A stretch of 64,000 nt of DNA from Tidjanibacter sp. (GCA_017396085.1 JAFQNC010000005.1:1-64000); one strand, 5' to 3'. Counted from the first letter of the stretch, positions 35,378-44,891 are shown. Notes: generated by a model from the letters alone, not told the origin. Numbers and translations are program-made.

Positions 35378-38200
35378 TTACTTCACAAAAATTTCCAACT
35401 CGGTGGACTCCACTCCATCCACCGTGTGGGCGGCCTCAATCAGTCGGCCAATAACCTTGTTCTCCGCCTCTTTGGCCTTCACATACTCCTTGAACATCTG
35501 CTCATACTCTTTGAGCCAGCCGCTCATCTTTTTGAGCAATATGCGTGTTTCGTTGATGTTGCGGGGGTCAAGTTCGAGGAGTCCTGTCATAGCGGCCGCA
35601 CCCGACACTTTGAGGGTGGCAAAGTTGAACTTGGTGCTATTGACAATCTTAATCATCTGCTTGTTGCGCTCCAGCAGGGCAAGGTAGCTGTACTTATCCC
35701 CACGTGGCGATTGTAGGCGGAAGGAGCGCCACTCCTCGCCATTGTCCGACACCACCCTGCGGCAGACGGTGGTGTAGTTGTCGGAGAGGATGTTTTCGAT
35801 AATCTTGTCGAACTGCTGCATATTCTCCTTGTACATATCCCTATAGTCGTTGATGCTGCTTGAGCCGCCATAGGATGGGTAGTCCCACTCAATCAGCCTC
35901 GGGGCACCATTAGCTGCGTTCACCTCATAGGGCTCCGAGTCGCCCAAGATGGCGGGCCTGACATCCCTGTCGTCAATGTTGGGAATGGCCCTTGCATAGC
36001 CTGCACCACCCTTGCTCACCTTAAGGTCGTAGAAGACAAATTGGCCCGAACTCCAACTGCCACACTCCAGCCAGAACATCAACTGATGACCACCTGTGAT
36101 GGGCACCGTGTAGGTGGTGGGCTGCATCTTGTCGTGAATTTGGAACTCGGCCACCACCTCGCCATCCACACCAATCTGGAGGTTTTCCATCGGGTCTTGT
36201 TTGACGTCTATGGTGTCGATGGTGTTGTGGGGCTTGCGGCAGGCCACGGTGAAGGTCAGGGTGTCATACTCGCCCCAAATGTTGAAGGTCGCACACGAAG
36301 ATTCGTGGGCCGTACCTCCCGCCGCCAAAGCCAACAGCGCACCAAAGGGCGACACCATTGACACGGTGGCACCACCCACCGAGCCAATCATCATCGAGGC
36401 ACCAAACATAGGGCTCATAATGGCAGCCGAGGGGTCGGCCGTGGGGCCCATTTCGATGTCGAAGTGTACGCTTGTTTTGAGCAGGAAACCCTTGTAGATA
36501 CGCTCGCCACCGGGCATTGAGAAGTATTCCCTCTTGCTGCTGCCGTCAAGGAAACAGTTCTCGTTGATGGAGTGGAGAATGTAGGGCGGGTTGAGGTCTA
36601 TGAGGTCAATCTCATTGGGGAAGTCGGGCGTGGGGTGCGTGAAGAGTCCGTGGTCGAGTTTGGGCTCTCCGCGGTAGACAACCATATCGGCCAAACCAAA
36701 GGCGGGGTGCTCCATACTTGACATACCGAGTTTTTCAAACTTCAGCACCCTGCATTTGTTAATCGGCACGAGGTAGTGCTTGTTGGGGTCGGTGGCAATC
36801 AGCTCCACCTGCAACACAAGTTCGTCATCGGCATATACTCTCAACCAGTCGTTTTTCAGCACACCGCACTTGCCAACCCAACCGGTGGTGAAGCTCACGT
36901 AGTCAAACTCGCCACCGAGGTTGAACAGCACGTGGGCACCGGTGTTGGAGTAGAAGAAGTTGGTGCTGGATTGCATCACGATGCCCTCGCTGAACTTGAC
37001 ACCTCCCATAGAGAAGGTGATGTGCTGCGAAACGTCCGAAAAGACGGCCTTTTCGCGCGACATACCGCCACCCACAGCAAAGGGTGGAATTTTCGACACA
37101 AGTTTGCACTGGTCGGGCAAATCTTTGAGGTAGGCAGGTGCTGCTGCCGCGCTCTCTTGCCCCTCCACAATGGGGGCATCGGCAGCCACATAGCCCGTGG
37201 GATAGAGCATAATGTTGGCCACACCGATGTCGAGCGAGGCCTCGGCATTCTCCGACCTGAATAGCAACGACTCCGCACCGTTGATGTTGATGGTTACCTC
37301 TTGGGCCAACTCGCCCTCAATAATCTCCTTCTCGTAGACAAGTTTGCCATCGGCCTCAATGGAGAGCCACCCTCGGCCGATGGTGCCGTCATCGGTGTCG
37401 ATGGCACCCGCAATGAAGGTCATCTTGTCGAAGTGGCCACCCACGTTGAAGGTGGTAACGTTCTCGTTGTTGCCAATCAGGGCCATACCTGCGCCCATCC
37501 ACAAGCCGTTGTCGTAGGTGTTGCCACTGAGTTTGATTTGGCCTTGGGAACCCTCAATTTCGTCCAAACTCCTGTCGTTGCAGAACTTCGGGTTGGTGGT
37601 GAAGCACTTGTGTTTGGTGCGCCACGGCATAAGGTCCCTACAAAGCATTGTGGGCTCGGGCTTGGCCAGCGTGTGTGGCCTCACCTCGTAGGGTGTCTGG
37701 TCGGCACGCCACACCATAGCCTCGGCAATACCATACTCCACCTCGGCCGCAGCCAGTGTGAAACGAAGTTTGTGTACACCCTCCACATCGAGGCTCACAC
37801 GGGTGTTGCCCTCGTTGGAGGAGATTATGCGGTCTATGAGTTTTCGCCCATCGGCCTCCACCACCATAATACCCTTGCGGTTGGCGGGCTGGTAGCGGGG
37901 AATACCCACAATGAAGGTGAGGGTTTTGTACTTACCCCCGAGGTCGAACTCCCTGTATCCAAACTCTTTCGTTACAAGGGTTGAGTGGTAACCAACCTTG
38001 AAGGCGTTGGTGAAAACCACACCGCCGAGCGTAATCTCATCCACAGCAAAGTTCAACGAGGAGGTGCTGTGGAAGTGGTCTGTGGCAGGGATGTCCCTAT
38101 CGAGATAGACGGGTTTTGCTTTTTTGGTTTGTGCTCCGAGCGGGTTTGCGACAAGGAGGGTACACAGGGCGATGAGTGTGGCGGTTAGGAGTTTTTTCAT
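35378..38200 (-). CDS. Secreted protein with four NPCBM-like modules
   Basis: About 940 residues from MKKLLTATL, with a signal peptide ending near NPLGAQ. Four diverged modules of 120-160 residues share the pattern FxLGGxYxxLTFxxG followed by a DG-type turn: FDLGGKYKTLTFIVG, FNVGGHFDKMTFIAG, FNLGGEFDYVSFTTG and FNIWGEYDTLTFTVA, with VEADGR, IEADGK, VYADDE and IGVDGE after them. This matches the logic of NPCBM (novel putative carbohydrate-binding) domains. The last 150 residues are helical and charged. No catalytic domain is seen. The start is supported by a -7 box at 38268. Confidence 0.7.
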   Translation of the reverse strand: MKKLLTATLIALCTLLVANPLGAQTKKAKPVYLDRDIPATDHFHSTSSLNFAVDEITLGGVVFTNAFKVGYHSTLVTKEFGYREFDLGGKYKTLTFIVGIPRYQPANRKGIMVVEADGRKLIDRIISSNEGNTRVSLDVEGVHKLRFTLAAAEVEYGIAEAMVWRADQTPYEVRPHTLAKPEPTMLCRDLMPWRTKHKCFTTNPKFCNDRSLDEIEGSQGQIKLSGNTYDNGLWMGAGMALIGNNENVTTFNVGGHFDKMTFIAGAIDTDDGTIGRGWLSIEADGKLVYEKEIIEGELAQEVTININGAESLLFRSENAEASLDIGVANIMLYPTGYVAADAPIVEGQESAAAAPAYLKDLPDQCKLVSKIPPFAVGGGMSREKAVFSDVSQHITFSMGGVKFSEGIVMQSSTNFFYSNTGAHVLFNLGGEFDYVSFTTGWVGKCGVLKNDWLRVYADDELVLQVELIATDPNKHYLVPINKCRVLKFEKLGMSSMEHPAFGLADMVVYRGEPKLDHGLFTHPTPDFPNEIDLIDLNPPYILHSINENCFLDGSSKREYFSMPGGERIYKGFLLKTSVHFDIEMGPTADPSAAIMSPMFGASMMIGSVGGATVSMVSPFGALLALAAGGTAHESSCATFNIWGEYDTLTFTVACRKPHNTIDTIDVKQDPMENLQIGVDGEVVAEFQIHDKMQPTTYTVPITGGHQLMFWLECGSWSSGQFVFYDLKVSKGGAGYARAIPNIDDRDVRPAILGDSEPYEVNAANGAPRLIEWDYPSYGGSSSINDYRDMYKENMQQFDKIIENILSDNYTTVCRRVVSDNGEEWRSFRLQSPRGDKYSYLALLERNKQMIKIVNSTKFNFATLKVSGAAAMTGLLELDPRNINETRILLKKMSGWLKEYEQMFKEYVKAKEAENKVIGRLIEAAHTVDGVESTELEIFVK

Positions 38201-38267
38201 ATCACTGCTGGTGGGGTTTTCTGTGGTATGTATCGGGCCCAATGTGTGGCCCCACTCCCCACCTTTG

Positions 38268-38275
38268 CAAATATA
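38268..38275 (-). promoter_or_regulatory. -7 box of the NPCBM-module gene
   Basis: TATATTTG on the minus strand, 67 bases upstream of MKKLLTATL. It rules out the longer frame that starts inside the divergent promoter region. Confidence 0.6.
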
Positions 38276-38371
38276 ACACATTTTGTTGTCATTGTCCACT
38301 TTTGCTGTTCGATTTTTACAAATTGCTCCACAAAAGCAGGGGAATATCCCTCCCGTATTTTTGACTTGTGC

Positions 38372-38402
38372 TTTGTTTTTACACATTAAAATGTTATATT
38401 TG
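38372..38402 (+). promoter_or_regulatory. Promoter of the TonB-receptor-like gene
   Basis: TTTG (38372-38375), 19-base spacer, TATATTTG (38395-38402): an exact Bacteroides consensus. Transcription should begin near 38409, which excludes the upstream start codons and leaves ATG 38435. Confidence 0.75.
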
Positions 38403-38434
38403 TGAAAATGAATACCACAAAAATCCGCAAAACT

Positions 38435-40870
38435 ATGAAACGCATCGTTCTAATTCTCGTTTTGCTGTGCTCCACGCCATTGTGTTCCACTGCTGCCGAA
38501 CACATCCTGCAAGGGCGTGTGATTGATAGTGCATCGGGCAGTGGTGTGGGCTATGCCACCGTGGTCCTCTCCGATGCCGAGGGCAAAGGTGTGGCGGCAG
38601 TGGCGGCCGACAAAGAGGGCTCTTTCACACTGCGCTACAACAAGGAGGGCTCCTACACGCTGACCTTCTCCTCCGTGGGTTACGCCTCGGTGGAGAGGAA
38701 AATCACACTTGGCAACGCAGACGAGCAGACCGACCTCGGCAAGGTGGCCCTGCAAGCAGGTGTGGAGATTGAGGGTATCACCGTCAAACCCCTCGTGATG
38801 GAGAAGGCCGACCGCTTGGTCTACAACGTGAAGGCCGACCCCGAGGCCAAGTATCGCAAGATGGCCACCATTGTGGACAAAGTGCCCGGATTGGACCAAT
38901 CGGGTAGTCGTGGTAAGTTCCAGTACAACAACCTGCCCATATCGAAAATCCTAATCAACGGCAAGGAGGAAGTGCTCATCTCCGGCGGCCGTCAATACAC
39001 AATGGAGTTCATTGGTGCCGCACTGATGGATGAGATTGAGGTCATTATGCCCGGCTCGCCCGAGTACAACAACGACCAAATCATCCTCAACATCAAGACT
39101 AATCAGCCCCTACCCGTGGGCTTTGCCAGCGAGTTGGGTGGCGATGCGGCCGTGCCTAATGGTAAGTATGGCGCCGATGTGGATGTGGTGAGCAAGGTTG
39201 GGCGCACCACCTTCGCCACCAAATATGCCTATTCGCTAACCCACACGCCCACGTTGCACAAGCGTTCCACCTCGGAGTACTTCGGCACCGAGGGTGGCAA
39301 CACGCCTCTCTACACGCTCCACGACAGTGATGCCGACAGCACTCGTGGCCATTCGCACCGCCTGGCCATCAGCTACAAGGGCGAGATAAACAAGCGCAAG
39401 GGCTACATTCTGGCCACTCTGAACGGCACCTCTTCGGAGAGCAATCGCTACACCGACACCAAGTCGTGGCGAGAGGAGGCCGGCGGTGTGCGCTCCCAAG
39501 AGCAGCAGAGCGATGCAAGCAGCACAACTTCCTCGCCCGAAAACATCAATGGACGCATCACAATGGCCCATCAGGTGGGAGCCAAGCACGTCGTGAACCT
39601 CCTCTCCACTCTCACCCACTCCAAGAGTAACTCCGAAGCCTCCACTCTCACCCACTACGGCGAGGATAACACATCCTATGAGAGCCGTCGCAGTAGCCAA
39701 ACCGAGCAGGACGCTTTCAGCATCTCCTTGGGCCTTCGCAAGAGAGCAGGCAAAGAAGGCAAACACAACCTTTACCCCTCCATTGGTTACACCTCCCGTC
39801 GCTACGACAACTCTTCGCTCTACGAAACCCTCAACCGAGGAGAGGAGGAGTTTGCAACCATCCCCGATGCGGGTTTGACCTACAAGCAGGACATTATTAG
39901 CGGAGGCTTTAACTACTCCTACTCCCCCTCACGCAAGTTTTCGTTGGGTATGTCGGCAAATCTCTCCAACGACCACACAACGGGTGTGTTCCGTCACACG
40001 GGTAATACCCCGCTCGACTACAACCAACTATCTTGGGGCGTGGACGCACTAATTTTCATCCGTACCCATTGGTTGGTTCCCAACATTATGCTCTCGGCCG
40101 AACCCAAACGTCCGGGTCTCGACCTGCTGAATCCCTACGTGGACGACAGCAACCCGATGCACCTGCGCTATGGTAACCCCAACCTGCGCCCCGAAATGAA
40201 TTACCGAGGCAGCCTTGCGTGGTCCCTTCCCGACAAACTACTACCCAAGTGGTTGCGCTCGCCAAGTTTACACTATTTTGGCAGTTACATTGCCAACTCC
40301 ATCAACCCCATCACCGAAATGAGGTCCGATGGCGTTACGGTGAGCACCTACAAAAACTATGGTAGCGAAATCGGACACCGCATTGTTTCAAACATCCTGA
40401 TGTATCCCACAAAGAATACAAGCCTCGAATTTAACGGTTCATATTCAATTAGGACCTACCACATCGCAGAGGACTACACCAACACCATCCGCTCCTTCAC
40501 GTGGGGTGTGGGCGGTGGCTACCGTTTCCCCAAAGGCAAGTGGCTGAACAATGCACGGCTCTCGGCCTCCTATTCGGCCTCGCCCACCGCACGAATGGCC
40601 CAAGTGGTAGATTTCGGCTACTACCACAACCTTGGGGTGTCGTTCAGTGCCTACATTCCCAAGTGGAAGGCGGGCTTCGACATCAATGTTGGCGACATTC
40701 TCCACGGCCACAACTACGTGGAGAACACCATCCGCTCGGGCACCTTCATCCGCCACAACTCCAACGAGAGACTCGGTCGCTCGGTGAACATCTCGGCCTA
40801 CATCCGCTTCGGCAAGTTCAAACGTGTGATTGGCGAGATTGACGAGCCAACCGACCTCAAGAGTTTCTGA
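38435..40870 (+). CDS. Outer-membrane TonB-receptor-like barrel with CarboxypepD_reg domain
   Basis: About 811 residues starting at MKRIVLILVLLC, which gives a signal peptide ending near STAAE. The N-terminal carboxypeptidase-regulatory-like domain (ILQGRVIDSASGSGVGYATV to VGYASVERK) is typical of Bacteroidota outer-membrane receptors. A plug-like segment follows (IVDKVPGLDQSG ... ILINGKEE ... IEVIMPGSPEYNN) and then a long barrel with many aromatic belts, ending in DLKSF. It resembles the outer-membrane beta-barrel group (TonB-like) that lacks a SusD partner. No susD is adjacent, so the ligand is unknown. Confidence 0.85.
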   Translation: MKRIVLILVLLCSTPLCSTAAEHILQGRVIDSASGSGVGYATVVLSDAEGKGVAAVAADKEGSFTLRYNKEGSYTLTFSSVGYASVERKITLGNADEQTDLGKVALQAGVEIEGITVKPLVMEKADRLVYNVKADPEAKYRKMATIVDKVPGLDQSGSRGKFQYNNLPISKILINGKEEVLISGGRQYTMEFIGAALMDEIEVIMPGSPEYNNDQIILNIKTNQPLPVGFASELGGDAAVPNGKYGADVDVVSKVGRTTFATKYAYSLTHTPTLHKRSTSEYFGTEGGNTPLYTLHDSDADSTRGHSHRLAISYKGEINKRKGYILATLNGTSSESNRYTDTKSWREEAGGVRSQEQQSDASSTTSSPENINGRITMAHQVGAKHVVNLLSTLTHSKSNSEASTLTHYGEDNTSYESRRSSQTEQDAFSISLGLRKRAGKEGKHNLYPSIGYTSRRYDNSSLYETLNRGEEEFATIPDAGLTYKQDIISGGFNYSYSPSRKFSLGMSANLSNDHTTGVFRHTGNTPLDYNQLSWGVDALIFIRTHWLVPNIMLSAEPKRPGLDLLNPYVDDSNPMHLRYGNPNLRPEMNYRGSLAWSLPDKLLPKWLRSPSLHYFGSYIANSINPITEMRSDGVTVSTYKNYGSEIGHRIVSNILMYPTKNTSLEFNGSYSIRTYHIAEDYTNTIRSFTWGVGGGYRFPKGKWLNNARLSASYSASPTARMAQVVDFGYYHNLGVSFSAYIPKWKAGFDINVGDILHGHNYVENTIRSGTFIRHNSNERLGRSVNISAYIRFGKFKRVIGEIDEPTDLKSF

Positions 40871-40896
40871 CCTACTGCGCTGGTCAAGGCGGAGAT

Positions 40897-40948
40897 AACA
40901 AAAAACTCTCGGGCATCGTTTTTGATACCCGAGAGTCTTTTGTTATCC
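40897..40948. terminator. Bidirectional terminator between the receptor gene and ffh
   Basis: AACAAAAAACTCTCGGG pairs with CCCGAGAGTCTTTTGTT around a loop of about 14 bases that itself pairs further. A-rich and T-rich flanks allow termination on both strands. Confidence 0.8.
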
Positions 40949-40964
40949 GACAAGGAATAAGGGC

Positions 40965-42308
40965 CTAACGCCTCCTGCGGGGCATCATAGGCATACCCCT
41001 CATAGGCATACGCTTGTTGCCACCACCGGCGGCCATCTTCATCACCTTGCGCATATCCTCAAACTGCTTCAGCAGGCGGTTTACATCCTGCAATGTGGTG
41101 CCACTACCTGCGGCAATACGAGCCTTGCGCGAGGGGTTGATAATCTCGGGGTGCTCTCTCTCGGCAGGAGTCATCGAGCCGATGATAACCTCGGTCTGCT
41201 TGAAGATGTCGTCAGAGATGTCCACATTGCGCATCATCTTGTCCATACCGGGAATCATACCCATCAGGTCCTTCACCGAGCCCATCTTCTTAATCTGGCC
41301 AATCTGCTCCACAAAGTCGTTGAAGTTGAACTCGTTTTTGTAGATTTTCTTCTTGAGCCTGCGCTCCTCCTCTTCGCTGTACTGCTCCTGTGCCCTCTCC
41401 ACAAGCGACACCACATCGCCCATACCGAGGATACGGTCGGCCATACGCTCGGGGTGGAATACCTGCAACGCATCCATCTTCTCGCCCGAGGAGATGAACT
41501 TCAAGGGCTTATTGACAACCGAGCGGATGGAAATGGCCGCACCACCACGGGTGTCGCCATCCAGCTTGGTCAGTACCACGCCATCGAAGTCCAGTCGCTG
41601 GTCAAATTCACGTGCGGTGTTCACGGCATCCTGACCCGTCATAGAGTCCACCACAAAGAGGGTTTCGGAGGGTTTCACAGCCCTCTTCACAGCCTCAATC
41701 TCCTGCATCATCTGCTCGTCTACTGCAAGGCGACCGGCGGTATCGACAATCACCGTGTTGATGTTCTTGCTGCGGGCATATTTGATGGCGTTCTCGGCAA
41801 TCTCCACGGGGTTCATATTGCCCTCCTCGGTGTAGACCTCCACGCCCACCTGCTCGCCCAAGATTTTGAGTTGGTCGATGGCTGCGGGGCGGTAGACATC
41901 GCCTGCCACGAGCAACACGCTGCGGCTCTTTTTGCTCTTGAGTTGGAGGGCGAGTTTACCGGAGAAGGTGGTCTTACCGGAGCCCTGCAAACCTGCAATC
42001 AGGATAACGGCAGGGTGGCCGGTGAGGTTGATGTCGGTGGCGGTGCCGCCCATAAGTGCGGCCAGCTCATCACGCACAATCTTGGTCATCATCTGACCGG
42101 GCTTCACGGCGGTGAGCACGTTGGCACCGAGAGCCTTCTGTTTAACCTCATCGGTAAAGGTCTTGGCGACCTTGTAGTTCACATCGGCATCAATCAGCGC
42201 ACGGCGAATCTCTTTGAGAGTTTCGGCCACGTTAATCTCGGTAATCTTACCCTCACCCTTGAGTATCTTGAATGACCTTTCAAGTTTTTCGGACAGGTTT
42301 TCAAACAT
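40965..42308 (-). CDS. ffh: Signal recognition particle protein Ffh
   Basis: A 447-residue SRP GTPase that binds 4.5S RNA and signal sequences and docks to FtsY. The N domain is followed by G1 GLQGSGKTTFSGKLAL near residue 107, G3 DTAGRLAVDEQMM near 191, and TKLDGDTRGGAA near 250. The M domain at the end is rich in Met and Arg (KMAAGGGNKRMPMRGMPM). The length is normal. A -7 box with adjoining AT heptads lies just upstream. The 4.5S RNA gene was looked for nearby and is not apparent. Confidence 0.97.
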   Translation of the reverse strand: MFENLSEKLERSFKILKGEGKITEINVAETLKEIRRALIDADVNYKVAKTFTDEVKQKALGANVLTAVKPGQMMTKIVRDELAALMGGTATDINLTGHPAVILIAGLQGSGKTTFSGKLALQLKSKKSRSVLLVAGDVYRPAAIDQLKILGEQVGVEVYTEEGNMNPVEIAENAIKYARSKNINTVIVDTAGRLAVDEQMMQEIEAVKRAVKPSETLFVVDSMTGQDAVNTAREFDQRLDFDGVVLTKLDGDTRGGAAISIRSVVNKPLKFISSGEKMDALQVFHPERMADRILGMGDVVSLVERAQEQYSEEEERRLKKKIYKNEFNFNDFVEQIGQIKKMGSVKDLMGMIPGMDKMMRNVDISDDIFKQTEVIIGSMTPAEREHPEIINPSRKARIAAGSGTTLQDVNRLLKQFEDMRKVMKMAAGGGNKRMPMRGMPMMPRRRR

Positions 42309-42353
42309 ATCTCTCTATATCTTTGTGTTACTTACACTGTTTTGTTCAGCCTA

Positions 42354-42361
42354 CAAAGATA
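42354..42361 (-). promoter_or_regulatory. -7 box of ffh, next to an AT heptad array
   Basis: TATCTTTG on the minus strand, 45 bases before the ffh start. Upstream heptads (plus strand 42370-42402) place C residues 11 and 18 bases before the box, as at topA and tRNA-Leu(CAG). Confidence 0.65.
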
Positions 42362-42367
42362 CGGATA

Positions 42368-42864
42368 TAATTGAGAATTGAAAATTGAAAATTGAAAATT
42401 AACAAACCCATCCGCCTAACGGCACCTCCCCTAACTTAGGGGAGGAGTGGTTGGATGGCACGGGTAACGTTTTTGTTACCCGAGAAGAAGTCGGGGCTTC
42501 CGAAGGTTGGGAAGCGCACCGACCTACCCACTGCACAAAACAGGCAACGCCTGCTCCTCCCCTAAGTTAGGGGAGGTGCCCCAAAGGGCGGAGGGGTTTG
42601 TGAGGGCAGAATGGGCAGAAAGAGTAATTAGTAAAGAGTAATTAGTAAATACTTTTCTATGCTTTGGAAGCACCACTTAAGTACTCCTCCCCTACGATAG
42701 GGGAGGTCGGGAGGGGTGGTCGAAATTGCGCTCGGCGGCCTCGCCGAGCAGGGGGTGCTGCGCAGCAGCGGGGGCGTCTGTTTTGGAAAGAGCAGAAAAG
42801 GCAGAAAGAGTAGCAAAGGGACTTTAAGGGCCCTAAGGTCTTTAAGGCCCCTAAAAAAAGACGT
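42368..42864. repeat. Mosaic intergenic repeat, copy 7
   Basis: About 500 bases without a gene. It starts with AT heptads, then carries the GTTACCC-hairpin unit in inverted orientation (about 42403-42545), a forward CTCCCCTAAGTTAGGGGAG palindrome (42553), ATTAGTA tandems, a hairpin-rich unit (42683-42780) with the GCTCGGCGG stem, AGAAAGAG tandems, and a CTTTAAGGG array ending in AAAAAAAGACGTTAGA right at the doxX stop codon. Confidence 0.85.
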
Positions 42865-42868
42865 TAGA

Positions 42869-43438
42869 CTACACCTCTCCCCTTGGCCCTTTCAGGGTGC
42901 AGATAAGGCGGTCGAGAGAGTAGCGACCGGCACCGGCGATGAGCAGGAAGATGTAGATACCCGCATAGACGACTTTCAGTTCCGCTTGGTCGAAGGTTTG
43001 GCTCGGAAAGAGCATAAAGGCTGCACCGAACATTATCACCGTCATCACAGCCGAGGTTATGCGTGTGAGCAGGCCCATCGCTAAGAGTGCCCCCGCAACA
43101 GCCTCTATGATGCCAACAATGCTCACTACACTCGCACTCGAAAGCCCCCACATTGAGGGGTACTCCTGCTCCAACCAAGGGTATTGTTGCGACTTGGTTA
43201 TGGCCTGCGTGAAGAGTAGGGTGCCGATGAACAGGCGCAGAAAGAGGATGCCTTTGTCGGCACTGCCTGCTGCTACTTTGGCGCACGATGCGGGCTCACT
43301 CTCGGCCGATGTGGGTGGCGGAGGAGTGGGAGTTGGTGCAGTGTGTGGGTGCGCAGTGGGCTCAACGTGTGGTGTGGATGCGTTGCGGGTGTGGGCGGAG
43401 GATGTGTTGTGGCGCTTGTTGTGTTGCTTGACGGTCAT
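42869..43438 (-). CDS. DoxX-family membrane protein
   Basis: About 189 residues from MTVKQHN. The N-terminal 60 residues are unusual: a His/Thr/Pro-rich low-complexity region (for example HTAPTPTPPPPTSAE). The DoxX core follows with four membrane helices, GILFLRLFIGTLLFTQAITK being the first and MGLLTRITSAVMTVIMFGAA the third. DoxX/DoxD-like proteins are found in oxidative-stress membrane complexes, but the role is mostly undefined. It lies 64 bases downstream of the phosphatase gene on the same strand, likely one operon. Its stop abuts a repeat. Confidence 0.8.
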   Translation of the reverse strand: MTVKQHNKRHNTSSAHTRNASTPHVEPTAHPHTAPTPTPPPPTSAESEPASCAKVAAGSADKGILFLRLFIGTLLFTQAITKSQQYPWLEQEYPSMWGLSSASVVSIVGIIEAVAGALLAMGLLTRITSAVMTVIMFGAAFMLFPSQTFDQAELKVVYAGIYIFLLIAGAGRYSLDRLICTLKGPRGEV

Positions 43439-43502
43439 AAGGCAAAAGATAGTGTGGTGGTTGTTCTGCTGTTTCAACACCTCCACGTGCAATCTTCGTG
43501 CC

Positions 43503-43976
43503 CTATTTGGTCAGCCTATCGAGCAACACAGCGCAACCCTCCTCCAACATATCGAGCACCAATTCAAAACCATCGGCCCCCTCGTAGTAGGGGTCGGGCA
43601 CATAGTCGTAGCCGAAGTGGGTGGGGATGTAGTCGGCCATACGTTCCAACTTTTGCAGCGCCTCCACACTCGGGGCCAATCTCGAAAGGCTCTCATACAC
43701 AGAGTCATCCATAGCCAGCAGGAGGTCGAAACGGTCGAAATCCTCGGAGCGCACACGGCGACTGCGGTGGGTGAAGTTGTAGCCACGCTTCTTGCCTGCC
43801 GCCCTCATTCGCGGGTCGGGGAGTTCGCCTGCGTGTCCTCCGTAGGTGCCTGCGGAATCTATGGTCATTGTGTCGCCCAAGCCACGCTCTGTGGCCTGCT
43901 GGCGGAGTATTTCATCGGCTGCCGAGGAGCGACAAATATTGCCGAGGCAGACGAAGAGAATTTTTTGTTTGTCCAT
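43503..43976 (-). CDS. Low-molecular-weight protein-tyrosine phosphatase
   Basis: A 157-residue enzyme with the active-site loop CLGNICRSS at residues 10-18 (nucleophile Cys10, Arg16) and the general-acid motif DPYYEG near residue 126, which gives the expected Asp followed by paired tyrosines. These phosphatases act on phosphotyrosine, in bacteria often on kinases for capsule export, though no such kinase is nearby. It has its own TTTG-N19-TATTTTTG promoter, which overlaps that of mscL on the other strand. doxX follows downstream. Confidence 0.92.
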   Translation of the reverse strand: MDKQKILFVCLGNICRSSAADEILRQQATERGLGDTMTIDSAGTYGGHAGELPDPRMRAAGKKRGYNFTHRSRRVRSEDFDRFDLLLAMDDSVYESLSRLAPSVEALQKLERMADYIPTHFGYDYVPDPYYEGADGFELVLDMLEEGCAVLLDRLTK

Positions 43977-44035
43977 TGTGTGTGATGTTTTTCTAACACT
44001 CGGAGTGTAAAAATATCAATTTTTGAGCAATTCTA

Positions 44036-44066
44036 CAAAAATATCACTATATTTGTCCTACACAAA
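44036..44066 (-). promoter_or_regulatory. Promoter of the phosphatase gene
   Basis: On the minus strand TTTG (44063-44066), 19-base spacer, TATTTTTG (44036-44043). It overlaps the divergent mscL -7 box, so the two promoters cannot be occupied at once. Confidence 0.7.
44048..44055 (+). promoter_or_regulatory. -7 box of mscL
   Basis: TATATTTG on the plus strand, 68 bases before mscL, with a TTTG about 22 bases upstream. It lies within the spacer of the divergent phosphatase promoter. Confidence 0.6.
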
Positions 44067-44123
44067 CGAGTGTAAACACACACATAAACATAAACTATAA
44101 CCTTAAACAAATTTTTTACTACT

Positions 44124-44552
44124 ATGGGATTTTTGCAGGAATTCAAAAAATTCGCCCTCAAAGGTAATGTAGTCGATATGGCAGTCGGTGTTATCATCGG
44201 TGGTGCTTTCGGCAAAATCGTAACCTCGTTGGTTAATGATGTGATTATGCCCCCTCTGGGTATGCTCATCGGCAAGGTGAACTTCACCGACCTTGCTATC
44301 AACCTCGCTCCCGAAGGTGCTCCTGAGGTGATGTGGAAATATGGCGCCTTCTTGCAGCAGGTGTTCGACTTCCTCATCGTTGCGATGTGTATCTTCTTGC
44401 TCATCAAGGGTATCAACCGCCTCTCTGAGCTGACCAAGAAGAAAGAGGCCGAGGAGGCTGCTGCCGCAGCACCCGCACCCGCACCCGAGCCGGAGCCCAC
44501 TAAGGAGGAGGTTCTGCTCACCGAGATTCGCGACTTGCTGAAGAACAAATAG
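44124..44552 (+). CDS. mscL: Large-conductance mechanosensitive channel
   Basis: A 142-residue inner-membrane channel that opens on osmotic downshock. The N-terminal helix [22 protein letters not shown]1 with [23 protein letters not shown], a short periplasmic loop, TM2 ([17 protein letters not shown]) and the cytoplasmic helix bundle ([11 protein letters not shown]) are all present. An Ala/Pro/Glu-rich linker ([14 protein letters not shown]) precedes the last helix. The length is normal. Confidence 0.97.
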   Translation: MGFLQEFKKFALKGNVVDMAVGVIIGGAFGKIVTSLVNDVIMPPLGMLIGKVNFTDLAINLAPEGAPEVMWKYGAFLQQVFDFLIVAMCIFLLIKGINRLSELTKKKEAEEAAAAAPAPAPEPEPTKEEVLLTEIRDLLKNK

Positions 44553-44622
44553 GCAGGAGGCATAGGGGCGTGGATGGCTTCTATTTTGCGGAGCCATTTT
44601 TGCGGGACCTTACATTCTATGA

Positions 44623-44658
44623 TTGGTGTTAGGACCGGAGGGTTGGTGTTAGGACCGG
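44623..44658 (+). repeat. Two tandem copies of a 16-base motif, period 20
   Basis: TTGGTGTTAGGACCGG occurs at 44623-44638 and 44643-44658 in the mscL downstream region. The surrounding stretch from 44553 to 44859 has no gene. Confidence 0.7.
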
Positions 44659-44859
44659 CCACTCACACGCCAGATGCTCAACGACACAAGCACCTTCCCT
44701 TGGTGGAGAGGTGTTTGTTTTTTTGTGTTTTTTTGAGAAAATTGTTTGGAGGTTAAAAAAATATGTGTACTTTTGTACGCTTTTCCGCAAAATAGGGCGG
44801 CAAGAGCGGTGTTCTTGAAAATACCCGATGTTAAATAATTATTAAACTTTTTTAAAAAG

Positions 44860-44891
44860 TTTGGTAATTCCGAACTACTGCCTTACCTTTG
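44860..44891 (+). promoter_or_regulatory. Promoter of tRNA-Leu(GAG)
   Basis: TTTG (44860-44863), 20-base spacer, TACCTTTG (44884-44891), followed by GCA. A leader of about 95 bases with repeated TTAGGTTAGT words and a GCGGC/GCCGC hairpin precedes the tRNA. Confidence 0.75.

Noticed and set aside
42309..42868. 4.5S RNA or other SRP-linked RNA near ffh
   Set aside because: The gap is made of mosaic repeats and shows no SRP Alu/S-domain-like motif.
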